From positions 186,001 to 250,000 of the forward strand of contig NZ_JACGXN010000006.1 in the NCBI RefSeq assembly GCF_014138285.1: DNA of 64,000 nucleotides, given 5' to 3'. Shown here in pieces: positions 1-8,505 of this stretch (the stretch's first letter is position 1; every line of letters starts with the position of its first letter). The notes under the pieces are model-generated. The model worked only from the letters and a program-made list of their open reading frames with translations, ran no database searches and was not told where the DNA came from. The stretch is from Phyllobacterium myrsinacearum (GTDB lineage: Bacteria; Pseudomonadota; Alphaproteobacteria; Rhizobiales; Rhizobiaceae). The position numbers and the translations under genes were made by a program.

Positions 1-525
1 CTGCCAGGCCTCGTTCTGGCGCACCCGGTTGATGACATCAAAAATGGTCAGAAAAAACTGGTTGCCGGCACTCTGAGCAATTTGCCGGTGCAATGATCCA
101 TCCCACAGTTCATGCGAGTCGGCGTCCTGACTTTCGCGTGACTTCAGTGCGAGTTCGCGCATGCGGGCAATTTCAGATGCTTTGGCCCGCATGGCTGCGA
201 GTTGTGCCAGTTGCGGTTCTATCCTTAACCGGACCTCCATGATTTCCATGAAGTTCGTACCGGCGATTATCGTATCGACATGCTCTCCCCAGCCATCGGG
301 TTCGGGGCCGGCAAACGTCCCGTGGCCTTGGCGTCGCCAAATCTGGCCCTCAGCTTCCAGAACCTCCAGCGCCCGTCGTACAGAGCGGCGGCTGACGCCA
401 AGTGTTTCCGACAAGGCCCGTTCTGTGGGCAGTTTGTCGTTTGTTCCGAATTCTCCGGACACCAAAAGGCGGCGCAACCTGTTGAGTGCGTAGTTCGAGT
501 TTTCCTGTGACTGGTTGATCGCCAT
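1..525 (-). CDS. FadR-type (GntR/FCD) transcriptional regulator, C-terminus outside window
   Basis: The reading frame runs from ATG at 525 to the window edge (175 codons visible), so the C-terminus is missing. Residues about 31-72 form a GntR winged helix (KLPTERALSETLGVSRR, ending in GHGTF). From about residue 93 an FCD ligand-binding domain begins (EVRLRIEPQLAQLAA), and it contains the D..LH..IA.SAGN pattern whose Asp and His bind metal in this family. FadR-subfamily proteins usually repress a neighbouring catabolic operon until a small carboxylate-type effector binds. The regulated genes probably lie left of the window. A perfect palindrome three bases before the ATG suggests autoregulation. 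The family assignment is firm; the effector cannot be read. Confidence 0.9.
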   Translation of the reverse strand, partial: MAINQSQENSNYALNRLRRLLVSGEFGTNDKLPTERALSETLGVSRRSVRRALEVLEAEGQIWRRQGHGTFAGPEPDGWGEHVDTIIAGTNFMEIMEVRLRIEPQLAQLAAMRAKASEIARMRELALKSRESQDADSHELWDGSLHRQIAQSAGNQFFLTIFDVINRVRQNEAWQ

Positions 526-527
526 GT

Positions 528-543
528 ATTGGTCCGGACCAAT
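528..543. promoter_or_regulatory. Perfect 16-bp palindrome, probable FadR-type operator
   Basis: ATTGGTCCGGACCAAT is its own reverse complement and lies directly upstream of the GntR-family start codon at 525. FadR-subfamily operators follow a TGGTnnnnACCA pattern, and this site contains TGGTCCGGACCA. Binding here would block transcription or translation of the regulator itself, so autorepression is inferred. Confidence 0.65.
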
Positions 544-782
544 GGAGGTATTGGTTCAGTCGATGGCATTTTTGAGTTGGCGTCAAGATGGTATTTTGAG
601 CATTTATGGTTTTGCTCAAAATCTGTGCACATATTTCGCTGGCGGTACCGCGGATTCAGATGCACTGGTGTCGAAACATTTGTTAACAGGCCGCCACTTT
701 GAGGCCACCTTTTCTACATGGACCTGACATGAGCTGCTGCTAGGAATCAGCGACCGAAGAAAAACTGAATCGGTGATAGGAC

Positions 783-1049
783 ATGCACTCCACAGCAGAT
801 CAATGGAACCCACATTGGGCCGTACACCCCGGCGAGCATCTGGCTGCCTGTATCGGATCACATGGCCTCTCACGGGAGACGTTCGCCCGGGTCGCCGAAA
901 TCCCGATGGAGACTATCGATGCCATCATCGGCGGACAGCATCCCATCACGCTTGATATCGCGGTCCGTATAGAACGGTCGCTGGGCATCATGCCCGATCT
1001 TTGGTTCATCCTGCAGTCAAAGTGGCATCGGCAGCAGAGAAATACTTAA
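783..1049 (+). CDS. HigA-family addiction-module antitoxin (orphan)
   Basis: This 88-residue protein has the HigA/VapI layout: an N-terminal HPGEHL motif (residues about 15-20), an XRE-type helix-turn-helix across residues about 25-70, and a closing PDLWFILQSKW segment typical of HigA-type antidotes. HigA normally neutralises a HigB mRNA interferase encoded just upstream and represses their operon. I find no HigB-like frame in the roughly 250 bases upstream, and the gene downstream is a convergent DedA gene, so this antitoxin is alone. It could be a remnant, a solo regulator, or an antidote to a distant toxin. Its stop overlaps the DedA stop by 3-4 bases on the opposite strand. Confidence 0.75.
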   Translation: MHSTADQWNPHWAVHPGEHLAACIGSHGLSRETFARVAEIPMETIDAIIGGQHPITLDIAVRIERSLGIMPDLWFILQSKWHRQQRNT

Positions 1050-1675
1050 CTCTGACTGGCGTGGCGTTTTCTGCGCAGGCTGAAAAACAGAATAATCGAG
1101 CCCTCTGCAATGAACAGGATGACGGATGCCCAGAACCCGACATGAACCGGGTTGTAGGGTGTTCCGCGCAATGCATAGCCAAGGCAGAGAAACGGCGTGT
1201 TCCATAGAAACGTGCCAACGGCCGTTGCTACGGTGAACGAGCGCGGATCCAGCCGCAGAACCCCGGCGGGCAAGGCGAGGTAGATCCGGACTGTGGGGAT
1301 CACCTGCCCTGTCAGCGTTACCCAGAAATGGTTGTTGCGATACGAGTTTGTCATCTTCTCGTAGAAAGAAGGCTTCAGGAACACGTACTTGCCATAGCGT
1401 TCGACGATCCTGGCCGCTCTTTGTGGCCCGAGCAGCCATCCAAGAGAAAACCAGCCCAATGCACCGGCGGCAGACCCGATCGTGGTGACGAGAATGGCCA
1501 GGCCCAATCCGCTGCCATCGGGCACCGTCATCCCCAGAAGCATGAAGAGAACATAGGATGGAATGACCGGGATAAACTTCTCAAGGAGTGCGAGAGATCC
1601 AAAGCCGACCAGACCAAAGCTCAGAAGAGTCGCAATGGTTCCGGGCGCTTCGGCGGCTATGTTTGCTGCAGGCAT
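1046..1675 (-). CDS. DedA/SNARE-associated family membrane protein
   Basis: The 209-residue protein has several hydrophobic segments (about 15-35, 45-75, 140-160 and 180-200). It also carries the DedA signature: a proline-rich re-entrant stretch (EKFIPVIPSYVLF) early on and a second FWVTLTGQVIPTVRIYLALPAG segment (shortened here to its recognisable core VIPTVR) in the middle. DedA proteins act as lipid-carrier scramblases or flippases in the cytoplasmic membrane and affect envelope integrity and antimicrobial-peptide tolerance. The start at 1675 has an AGGA almost touching the ATG, so the exact start is uncertain. It converges on the higA-like gene. Confidence 0.85.
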   Translation of the reverse strand: MPAANIAAEAPGTIATLLSFGLVGFGSLALLEKFIPVIPSYVLFMLLGMTVPDGSGLGLAILVTTIGSAAGALGWFSLGWLLGPQRAARIVERYGKYVFLKPSFYEKMTNSYRNNHFWVTLTGQVIPTVRIYLALPAGVLRLDPRSFTVATAVGTFLWNTPFLCLGYALRGTPYNPVHVGFWASVILFIAEGSIILFFSLRRKRHASQS

Positions 1676-1858
1676 TCCTGTTCACGATCTTTTATGCCGA
1701 GGTCGGCGGTGTATTGTCTTTCCTCCAACAAGGTCTCTGACGGCCCCGTTGCGCCAGAACCTCTACGGCAATTGCGCTGGGACTGCCAGAGCAATGTGAT
1801 GGCCGTTACAATAGGTCACTGAGTGCATCCGGCAGATAATCATGATTGGCACCGAATT

Positions 1859-3310
1859 CTAGGGGTGACTGATCTTTGGCCCGATATGCGCCGGAATTGG
1901 ACATTGATACGGGCGTCCTTCGGTTTTTTCCAGCCACTCGGCCTTTGCCTGCGCCAGGAGATGGGGGTTGAGAACAAGATCAAGGCCAGTTGCGGCCAGG
2001 GATTTTGCTGCATGAGCAAAAGCCTTGTGTGCTGCGGAACTCTTACCCTGAGCGACCACTTGCCAGGTATGCGGCGCGGTGCCGATCGCCCATGCGGGCG
2101 CCCAACACTGGGCAGTCGGTGTGATCCAGCTGACGTCACCAACATCGGTCGAACCCGCGCGGAAATGGGATTCGCCTTCGAAATCGCGCAAGCCGAGATG
2201 CAGCGGGCTGGAACCGTCGACCTTGCCGTTCAGGAACACGTCCTTCTTTATCTGATAGAGCCTTACGCTGCTTTTGACGGCTTCCGGCGTCAATGTATTC
2301 TGTATCGCCTGCGCAAACGCAACGTCAGCATCATCAAACGGAACAGGACCGAGTTCGGCCATATTGGCGTGGATCGCGCTTTCCAGCGTGATGTTCGGCA
2401 GAAGATTCGTTGCCGCCCGATCAAATACGATTTCAACCTCGGTGTCCGTCATCATTGCTGCGCCTTTGGCGATGCGATCAACACGGGCGGCAAGCTCAAG
2501 AGCGGTCGGCAGTTCCGGCGCACGCACGAGATAGAGCGCTTCCGTGCGGGATTGAACCACGTTGGCGGCTTTCCCGCCGGCGTCTGTGATGGCGTAGTGA
2601 ACGCGGCAATCCTGCGGCATGTGTTCGCGCAGGAAGTTGACGCCGACATTCATAAGTTCCAGTGCGTCGAGCGCACTGCGGCCCAGATGCGCGCCGTTCG
2701 ACGCGTGTGCCGCTACGCCTTTGAAACGATAATAGATTTCCAGCACAGCCAGATTGTTTGTCGACCGTACGCCATTAAACGGGGCAGGGTGCCATGTCAG
2801 CGCGGTATCCACATCGTTAAAGGCGCCCGCGCGTGCCATGAACGTCTTGCCGGATCCGCCCTCTTCGCCGGGGCAGCCATAATAACGCACAGTGCCTGGC
2901 AGATTGTTTTCTTTCAGATACTTCGCAAGGGTGACCGCGGCCAGCATTGAGCCGGTTCCAAGCAGATTGTGTCCGCATCCATGTCCCGTACCGCCGGCTT
3001 TCTCCGGTTGTTCGATGGCAATGCCCGCCTTCTGACTTAGCCCGGCCAGAGCATCAAATTCGCCGAGAAAGGCGATGACCGGCTTGCTGTGTCCTGACTC
3101 CCCGATGAAGGCGGTTTCGATATCGGCGATCTCACGCTGGATGCGAAAACCATGCTTTTCCAGCATGGAAATCTGCATCTGTGCAGACTGGTGTTCGGAA
3201 AAACTGAGCTCTGCATAGTCCCAGATGGCATCGCTCATAGCTGCAAATTCAGGCTGCAACTGATCGACAGTTGCAGCGATGGCTGCAACAGTTTGCTTGG
3301 TGGTCATCAT
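1859..3310 (-). CDS. M20-family amidohydrolase, AbgB-like
   Basis: This is a cytoplasmic M20 metallopeptidase-type amidohydrolase of about 483 residues. GGTGHGCGHNLLGTGS and the YYGCPGEEGGSGK stretch supply His, Asp and Glu ligands for the zinc site, and GVAAHASNGAHLGRSALDA is the dimerisation and lid region. The AbgB branch hydrolyses p-aminobenzoyl-glutamate and related N-acyl amino acids. The frame extends upstream, but GAAGGAAG at about 3313-3320 points to the ATG pair at 3310/3307 as the start. It lies 57 bases after the binding protein of an Opp/Dpp-type importer on the same strand, so it probably acts on the imported amide-linked substrate. The real substrate is not evident. Confidence 0.87.
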   Translation of the reverse strand: MMTTKQTVAAIAATVDQLQPEFAAMSDAIWDYAELSFSEHQSAQMQISMLEKHGFRIQREIADIETAFIGESGHSKPVIAFLGEFDALAGLSQKAGIAIEQPEKAGGTGHGCGHNLLGTGSMLAAVTLAKYLKENNLPGTVRYYGCPGEEGGSGKTFMARAGAFNDVDTALTWHPAPFNGVRSTNNLAVLEIYYRFKGVAAHASNGAHLGRSALDALELMNVGVNFLREHMPQDCRVHYAITDAGGKAANVVQSRTEALYLVRAPELPTALELAARVDRIAKGAAMMTDTEVEIVFDRAATNLLPNITLESAIHANMAELGPVPFDDADVAFAQAIQNTLTPEAVKSSVRLYQIKKDVFLNGKVDGSSPLHLGLRDFEGESHFRAGSTDVGDVSWITPTAQCWAPAWAIGTAPHTWQVVAQGKSSAAHKAFAHAAKSLAATGLDLVLNPHLLAQAKAEWLEKTEGRPYQCPIPAHIGPKISHP

Positions 3311-3367
3311 GTCTTCCTTCTGGTTCTTCAATGTCCGTGTGCGAAAGCCCGCGAACAAACCTTCGAA

Positions 3368-4912
3368 TTAATCGTCGAGCGATACTTCCCAAACGCGCGC
3401 ATTCGACTGCCATACCGGCGTGCCGTGCAGTTTTTTTGATGCTCCCCAGAGATCCATCAGGTCATAGAGAAAAATACCCGGCACATCCTGCAACATGAGT
3501 TCGTGGAACTGGTCGAAGATGGCCTGTCGCTTGCTCTGATCGGTTTCCTTGTAGGCGGCGTCCATGAGTTCAATCGCCTTGGGATTGTCCCACATGAGAG
3601 AGGCATTCTTGTCCTTGTTGCCCACATAGAAACTGTACATCAGGGCCGGGTCGAGACGGGGCGTTACCGATTGCGAAATAACCTGATAGTTGCCGCTGCG
3701 GCGGCGGTCGACCTGGGTGGCGTAGTCCAGAACTTCGATCTGCACGTTGAGTCCAACCTGCTGCATCATCGCCTGAGCGACAACGGCAACGGGATAACTC
3801 GGAACATTGCCGCGCTTGTTGGCAATGATCTTGATGATCTCTCCCTTGTACCCGGAATCAGCGAGCTCTTTCTTTGCCTGTTCCAGATCGGTTGCAATCC
3901 GCTTCTTCTGCACGTCGGAATAGTAAATCGAGTCCAGAGAAACCATGGATGTATTTGCGGCCCCGGTGCCGTTGGAAACGGCCCCGACCAGATCATCCAG
4001 ATCCAATGCTGCTGCCATGGCGCGGCGAACCCCGACCTTGCTCAGGACCGGATCGCGTGTCTGGATATAGAGAAGGTTCTTGCCGTTGTTGCGCTTCATG
4101 ATGAGCTGGATTGCGCTACTGTCCTTGAGTTCGGGGACGAGATCGGCGGGCACTTCTGCAGCATCCAGTGCGCCTGACAGCAATGCTGCCTTGACCGTCG
4201 AAGCATCGGGAACCGCAGTGAATTTCACGCCGTCCACCAGCGGCCGCTTGGAGCCAACCATGCCGTCCGGTTTGCCGTCGTTCGGGGGTGACGCGTACTG
4301 ATCAAACTTTGCCAGACGAACATATTCGCCGCGCTTCCATTCATCCCACTTGAATGGTCCTGTCCCAATAGGAGCGACAAAGGTTCCGTCCGCAGCGACT
4401 GATTTTGGACTGATGATACCTGTGTAACCACATTCCGGCCGCGCCATGAGTCCGAGGAACACGGCAGAAGGCGATGCAATTTTCATTGCAACAGTATGTG
4501 CGTCGACAGCTTCAATACCCGTCACCTTGACGGTACGGCTGCCATCGAAATCTGCGCGGCAGGTCCATTTCGTATCCTCTGCCATATAGCGGTTCCAGTT
4601 CCAGACGACATCCGCCGCTGTCAGGGTGTCACCGTTGTGGAATTTCACATTGTCACGCAACGGAAACGTATAGGTTAGACCGTCCGCCGACACATTCACT
4701 GATTGGGAGAGAAGGGGTTTCACATCGCCATTCTCCGTGTAGCCGACCAATCCTTCCACCAGATGAAATATGACAGAGTCGGTGTTGCCATCGCGGTTGA
4801 CGCCGGGAATGTTGCTGCGAATATCCGAGCTCTGCGCGATGTTGATGTCACGGGCCTGAGCCAGCCCTCCGGCCGCCATCAGGATTGTGCCTGCTAGAAG
4901 TATCTTTTTCAT
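3368..4912 (-). CDS. Opp/Dpp-type ABC transporter substrate-binding protein
   Basis: This is a 514-residue family 5 extracellular solute-binding protein. The N-terminus MKKILLAGTILMAAGGLAQA is a clean Sec signal peptide, placing the mature protein in the periplasm. The body carries the family landmarks: VEGLVGYTENGDVKPLLSQS, FPLRDNVKFHNGDTLTAADVVW, and IGTGPFKWDEW. The open frame extends to 5092, but that part lies inside the ATPase gene and lacks a signal peptide, so 4912 was chosen. It sits 22 bases after the fused ATPase gene and 57 before the M20 hydrolase, completing a peptide or acyl-amino-acid importer. Ligand specificity is unknown. Confidence 0.9.
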   Translation of the reverse strand: MKKILLAGTILMAAGGLAQARDINIAQSSDIRSNIPGVNRDGNTDSVIFHLVEGLVGYTENGDVKPLLSQSVNVSADGLTYTFPLRDNVKFHNGDTLTAADVVWNWNRYMAEDTKWTCRADFDGSRTVKVTGIEAVDAHTVAMKIASPSAVFLGLMARPECGYTGIISPKSVAADGTFVAPIGTGPFKWDEWKRGEYVRLAKFDQYASPPNDGKPDGMVGSKRPLVDGVKFTAVPDASTVKAALLSGALDAAEVPADLVPELKDSSAIQLIMKRNNGKNLLYIQTRDPVLSKVGVRRAMAAALDLDDLVGAVSNGTGAANTSMVSLDSIYYSDVQKKRIATDLEQAKKELADSGYKGEIIKIIANKRGNVPSYPVAVVAQAMMQQVGLNVQIEVLDYATQVDRRRSGNYQVISQSVTPRLDPALMYSFYVGNKDKNASLMWDNPKAIELMDAAYKETDQSKRQAIFDQFHELMLQDVPGIFLYDLMDLWGASKKLHGTPVWQSNARVWEVSLDD

Positions 4913-4934
4913 GTTCCACTCTTTTTCCATAAGT

Positions 4935-6566
4935 TCAGGCGTCCAGCCGCCATTTGAGTTTGACGCCGCCATTGTCGTTGAGATCCAGTGCGGGAATGGC
5001 CGAAAGCAGCTTGCGCGTATAGGCTTCCCTCGGAGCGTCAAAGATCGCGTTCCGATCGCCTTGCTCAATGATCTGACCATCCTGCATGACAATCACCCGG
5101 TCGGCGATCTGCTCGACGACCCCGAGATCGTGACTGATGAAAAGACAGGAAAAGCCATAGCGCTTCTGCAGATTTGAAAAGAGTTCGAGAACCTGCGCGC
5201 GCACCGTTACATCGAGTGCTGATACGGGTTCATCGGCGATGAGAAATTTGGGGCGGCGGGCAATCGCCCTTGCAATGGCAACGCGCTGGCGTTGACCACC
5301 GGAGAGCTGGTGCGGATAGCGATCGGCAAAGGGCGTCCCAAGACCGACTTCTTCGAGCGTCTCGGCAGCGCGCTGTTTCTTTTCGGTCGCGGTCAGGTCG
5401 GGAATAAGTCTTAGCGCCTCTTCGACAAGAGCAATAATGGTCATGCGCGGATCGAGCGAGGAATAGGGATCCTGAAAAACCATCTGGCAGTTCATGCGGT
5501 AGTCGAACCAGTCACTGTCACGGCTTTTGCCCTGGAACAGGATCTCGCCGCTCGTTTCCTTAACCAGTCCTGCGATGGTGCGGCCAAGTGTGGTCTTCCC
5601 CGAGCCCGAGCCGCCAACCAGGGCGACGACCTCCCCGGGATGAATATCGATGCTGATGCCATGGAGCGCGCGTTTTGCAGTGCCCTTCTTGAACAGGCTC
5701 TTTCGTCCGGGATAATCAACAACGATATTGCGCGCAGAAACGATCGGGTTCACGCTTGTGTCAATGGCGCGCACATCACCGCGGAAGGGCAGGGAGGACA
5801 ACAGCTTGCGCGTATAGGGATGTTTCGGTTTTGACAGGATTTCCTTTGTCGTACCCTGCTCGACGACGACACCCCGTTCCATCACGACAAAACGATTTGT
5901 GTATCGGGCGACCATCGGCAAATCATGGCTGATCAGGAGCACCGCGGTGCCTTGTTCCTTGGTCAGTTCCACCATCAGCTCCATGACGTCGCGCTGCACG
6001 ACGGCATCAAGCGCGGTAGTCGGCTCGTCGGCAATGAGCAGGGCCGGTTTCAGAAGCATGACGGAGGCAAGCATGATGCGCTGACGCATGCCGCCGGAAA
6101 ACTCGTGCGGGTAAGCCGTCAATGCAGCCGCCGGATCTTTGAGGCCGACGCGGGTGAGCATACGCAAGATATTGGTCCGGCGTTCCTGTGGTGTTTGTTT
6201 GGTGTGGAGAATAAGCCCTTCTTCCAACTGGCGGCCAATGGTCATCGAAGGATTGAGAGAGGTCATCGGTTCCTGAAAGACGACGCCGATTTCACCGCCG
6301 CGCAACCGCCGCAACATGCGATCCCCGGCTCGCAGCGTGTCCTGACCCTTATAAAATATCGAGCCGCCGGTATGCCGGATGCCGGGTGCAATCAGTCCGA
6401 TGATGGACCGTGTCGCGAGGGTCTTGCCTGACCCGGATTCACCGACGATACCGACGATCTCTCCGGGCGAGACATCGAAGCTGACATCTTTGACGACGGC
6501 CCCGCCATTGTGGATGACTTCAAGTGTCAGCCCGCGGACGCTGAGAAGTGCACCGTGATTGCTCAT
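4935..6566 (-). CDS. Fused double ABC ATPase of Opp/Dpp-type importer (GsiA/DppDF-like)
   Basis: The 543-residue protein contains two complete ABC ATPase domains in tandem. The first (about 8-255) has Walker A GESGSGKT, signature FSGGMRQR and Walker B LLIADEPTTALD. The second (about 272-530) has GGSGSGKT, LSGGQRQRVAIARA and FLIADEPVSALD. Each domain ends in the oligopeptide-type C-terminal extension that includes HPYTRKLLSSLP. Many importers encode these two subunits as separate DppD and DppF proteins; here they are one chain, as in GsiA and YejF. The start overlaps the upstream permease by four bases, so translation is probably coupled. It powers the permeases encoded just upstream. Confidence 0.94.
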   Translation of the reverse strand: MSNHGALLSVRGLTLEVIHNGGAVVKDVSFDVSPGEIVGIVGESGSGKTLATRSIIGLIAPGIRHTGGSIFYKGQDTLRAGDRMLRRLRGGEIGVVFQEPMTSLNPSMTIGRQLEEGLILHTKQTPQERRTNILRMLTRVGLKDPAAALTAYPHEFSGGMRQRIMLASVMLLKPALLIADEPTTALDAVVQRDVMELMVELTKEQGTAVLLISHDLPMVARYTNRFVVMERGVVVEQGTTKEILSKPKHPYTRKLLSSLPFRGDVRAIDTSVNPIVSARNIVVDYPGRKSLFKKGTAKRALHGISIDIHPGEVVALVGGSGSGKTTLGRTIAGLVKETSGEILFQGKSRDSDWFDYRMNCQMVFQDPYSSLDPRMTIIALVEEALRLIPDLTATEKKQRAAETLEEVGLGTPFADRYPHQLSGGQRQRVAIARAIARRPKFLIADEPVSALDVTVRAQVLELFSNLQKRYGFSCLFISHDLGVVEQIADRVIVMQDGQIIEQGDRNAIFDAPREAYTRKLLSAIPALDLNDNGGVKLKWRLDA

Positions 6567-7381
6567 TTCAAACCTCTCATGCGGGGATCGAGCTTGTCAC
6601 GCAGGGCATCTCCGAGAAGATTGATCCCGAGAAGTGTCAGCGCAATGCAAAGACCGGGGAAGAAGCCGAGCCATGCGGCTTGTTCGATAAATGGCCGGCC
6701 GGCCGCAAGCATGTTTCCCCATGTGGGCGCGGGTGGCGGAACGCCGAGACCAAGGAAGCTCAGTGCACTTTCCGAAAGGATCGCCCAGCCGAACATCGAC
6801 GTCGCGAGAACGGTGATGGGCGCGAGACAATTGGGAAGGACGTGCCGGAAGATCGTATAGATTTCACTGTTGCCCATAACTTTCGAGGCTTCGATGAATT
6901 CCCGTTCGCGCAGGGACAAGACTGCGCCGCGCACAATACGTGCCATTGATGGGGTGTAAGCAATTCCAAGCGCAAATATGATGCCGTATTGGTTCGCGCC
7001 GAAAACCGCGAGCAGGCCCAGTGCAAGAAGAATGCCGGGAAATGCCAGCAGGGCGTTGTTGAAAGCCATGATGATGCCGTCGACCCAGCCGCGCGCATAG
7101 CCGCTGACCAGGCCGATCAGGGTGCCAAACACCACGGCAAAGCAGACCGTTGCAAAGCCAATCCAGACACTTGCCTGTGCCCCGACCATCAGGCGGCTCA
7201 GCACATCGCGGCCAAACTCATCTGTACCCAGAAGATGCAGTTCACCCGGTGCAGCGAGACGGGCGGAAAAACTCAGCTTCATCGGGTCGAACGGTGTCCA
7301 GACCATGCCGAGCGCCGCGACGATAAAGAGGAGGGCGATAATGGTGCCGCCAATGACCCCGTTGAATGTGAGCTTTTTCAT
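6563..7381 (-). CDS. Opp/Dpp-type ABC transporter permease (DppC-like)
   Basis: The 272-residue inner-membrane protein has the DppC architecture: one N-terminal membrane helix, a periplasmic GTDEFGRDVLSRLMVGAQ segment, then five more helices. The coupling-helix motif for the ATPase lies in REREFIEASKVMGNSEIYTIFRHVLPNCL. It overlaps the preceding permease and the following ATPase by four bases each, giving an unbroken translationally coupled unit. It forms the heteromeric channel with the DppB-like protein. Confidence 0.92.
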   Translation of the reverse strand: MKKLTFNGVIGGTIIALLFIVAALGMVWTPFDPMKLSFSARLAAPGELHLLGTDEFGRDVLSRLMVGAQASVWIGFATVCFAVVFGTLIGLVSGYARGWVDGIIMAFNNALLAFPGILLALGLLAVFGANQYGIIFALGIAYTPSMARIVRGAVLSLREREFIEASKVMGNSEIYTIFRHVLPNCLAPITVLATSMFGWAILSESALSFLGLGVPPPAPTWGNMLAAGRPFIEQAAWLGFFPGLCIALTLLGINLLGDALRDKLDPRMRGLK

Positions 7382-8322
7382 TCTGCCACCACACGCGGAT
7401 CAAAGAGCGGATAGAGAAGATCAACGACAAGGTTGACGAGAACATATGCAAGAGCAACGAGCAGGAGGCAGCCCTGAATAACGGGATAGTCGCGCTGAAA
7501 AATACTGTCGACGAGCAAACGCCCGAGGCCAGGTATGGAGAAGACGGTTTCAATAACCGCAATGCCGCCGAGCAGATTGCCGAGGATCAGGCCGATCATC
7601 GTCCAGGTCGGGCCGAAGGCATTCTTGAATGCATGACGCCAGAGAACAGCCTGTTCGGACAAACCCTTGGCACGGGCGTGGGTGATGTAATCGAGACGAA
7701 GAACTTCCAGGGTCGATGCGCGCGCCATGCGGATGATGACGCCCATCTCGTGGATAAAAAGCGTTGCAACCGGCAGCGCCATATAGATGAGTCCGGCTTT
7801 CCAGTCTGTTGTTACAGAGACGTAACCGAGCACCGGTACCCAGCCGAGCTTCAGGCCGAAGAACAGCAGTAGCAAAAGCCCGAGCCAGAATGTCGGAATG
7901 GAAAGGAGAACGGTTGCCGTACCGACGAGCGCGAGGTCAGTGAGGCTATTCTGTTTCCATGCCGCGATAACGCCCGCCGGAACCGCGATGATGCTGGCGA
8001 TGAGAACAGCAAGAACCACGATCTGGGAACTGATGAAAAAGCGCGAGAGAACAAGGTGCAGGACCGGTTCACCCGTAACGATCGATTTGCCGAAATCGCC
8101 GCTGAAAAGATGCCCGACCCAGATCATGAACTGCACCGGGATGCTTTGGTCGAGACCCAGTGTGGAACGTAAGGCGGCGATCTGTTGGGGATCGGCAAGA
8201 TCCCCGAGCATGAGCGCTGCAGGATCTCCCGGAATGAAGCGTATAAGCGTGAATACTGCCACTGCCACGATGACAAGCGTGGGCACAGCCATCAGCATTC
8301 GGCCGAGTATAAATTTGATCAC
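7378..8322 (-). CDS. Opp/Dpp-type ABC transporter permease (DppB-like)
   Basis: This 314-residue inner-membrane permease begins with the standard DppB N-terminus MIKFILGRMLMAVPTLVIV, followed by FIPGDPAALMLG. The cytoplasmic coupling loop is TLEVLRLDYITHARAKGLSE. About six membrane helices are apparent. It is the first transporter gene of the unit, 183 bases after the lysR stop. That gap holds two dyads that could bind the regulator. Confidence 0.93.
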   Translation of the reverse strand: MIKFILGRMLMAVPTLVIVAVAVFTLIRFIPGDPAALMLGDLADPQQIAALRSTLGLDQSIPVQFMIWVGHLFSGDFGKSIVTGEPVLHLVLSRFFISSQIVVLAVLIASIIAVPAGVIAAWKQNSLTDLALVGTATVLLSIPTFWLGLLLLLFFGLKLGWVPVLGYVSVTTDWKAGLIYMALPVATLFIHEMGVIIRMARASTLEVLRLDYITHARAKGLSEQAVLWRHAFKNAFGPTWTMIGLILGNLLGGIAVIETVFSIPGLGRLLVDSIFQRDYPVIQGCLLLVALAYVLVNLVVDLLYPLFDPRVVAE

Positions 8323-8343
8323 GTTGTTCCCATTCTGCTCTTT

Positions 8344-8370
8344 TGATCGCGGGAGAATGTCCTGCGATCA
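8344..8370. promoter_or_regulatory. Imperfect dyad in leader of the importer operon
   Basis: TGATCGC and GCGATCA flank a 13-base centre that itself pairs partly (GGA with TCC). The element lies 22-48 bases upstream of the DppB-like ATG on the minus strand. It could be an operator or a leader-mRNA hairpin; there is no T-run, so a terminator is unlikely. Confidence 0.4.
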
Positions 8371-8422
8371 TCTGGCCATTACGGGGCAGACTATGAGCAT
8401 ATGTAGAAACTGAGCGCAATAT

Positions 8423-8439
8423 TATGAGTAAACGTCATA
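8423..8439. promoter_or_regulatory. LysR-box-like dyad TATGA-N7-TCATA
   Basis: The 17-bp dyad contains a T-N11-A core, the usual LysR-type binding pattern. It lies between the lysR-like gene (stop at 8506) and the first transporter gene (start 8322) it would be expected to control. The assignment rests on position and motif only. Confidence 0.4.
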
Positions 8440-8505
8440 GGGTTATGCGTGAAAGTGCTGGTCCTTACCGTCATTGCACATGGGAAAAGACCACGTCCGG
8501 CCGAT

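Noticed and set aside
1823-2950. 375-codon plus-strand frame antisense to the amidohydrolase gene
   Set aside because: It is a shadow of the M20 gene, with irregular composition and no ribosome site.
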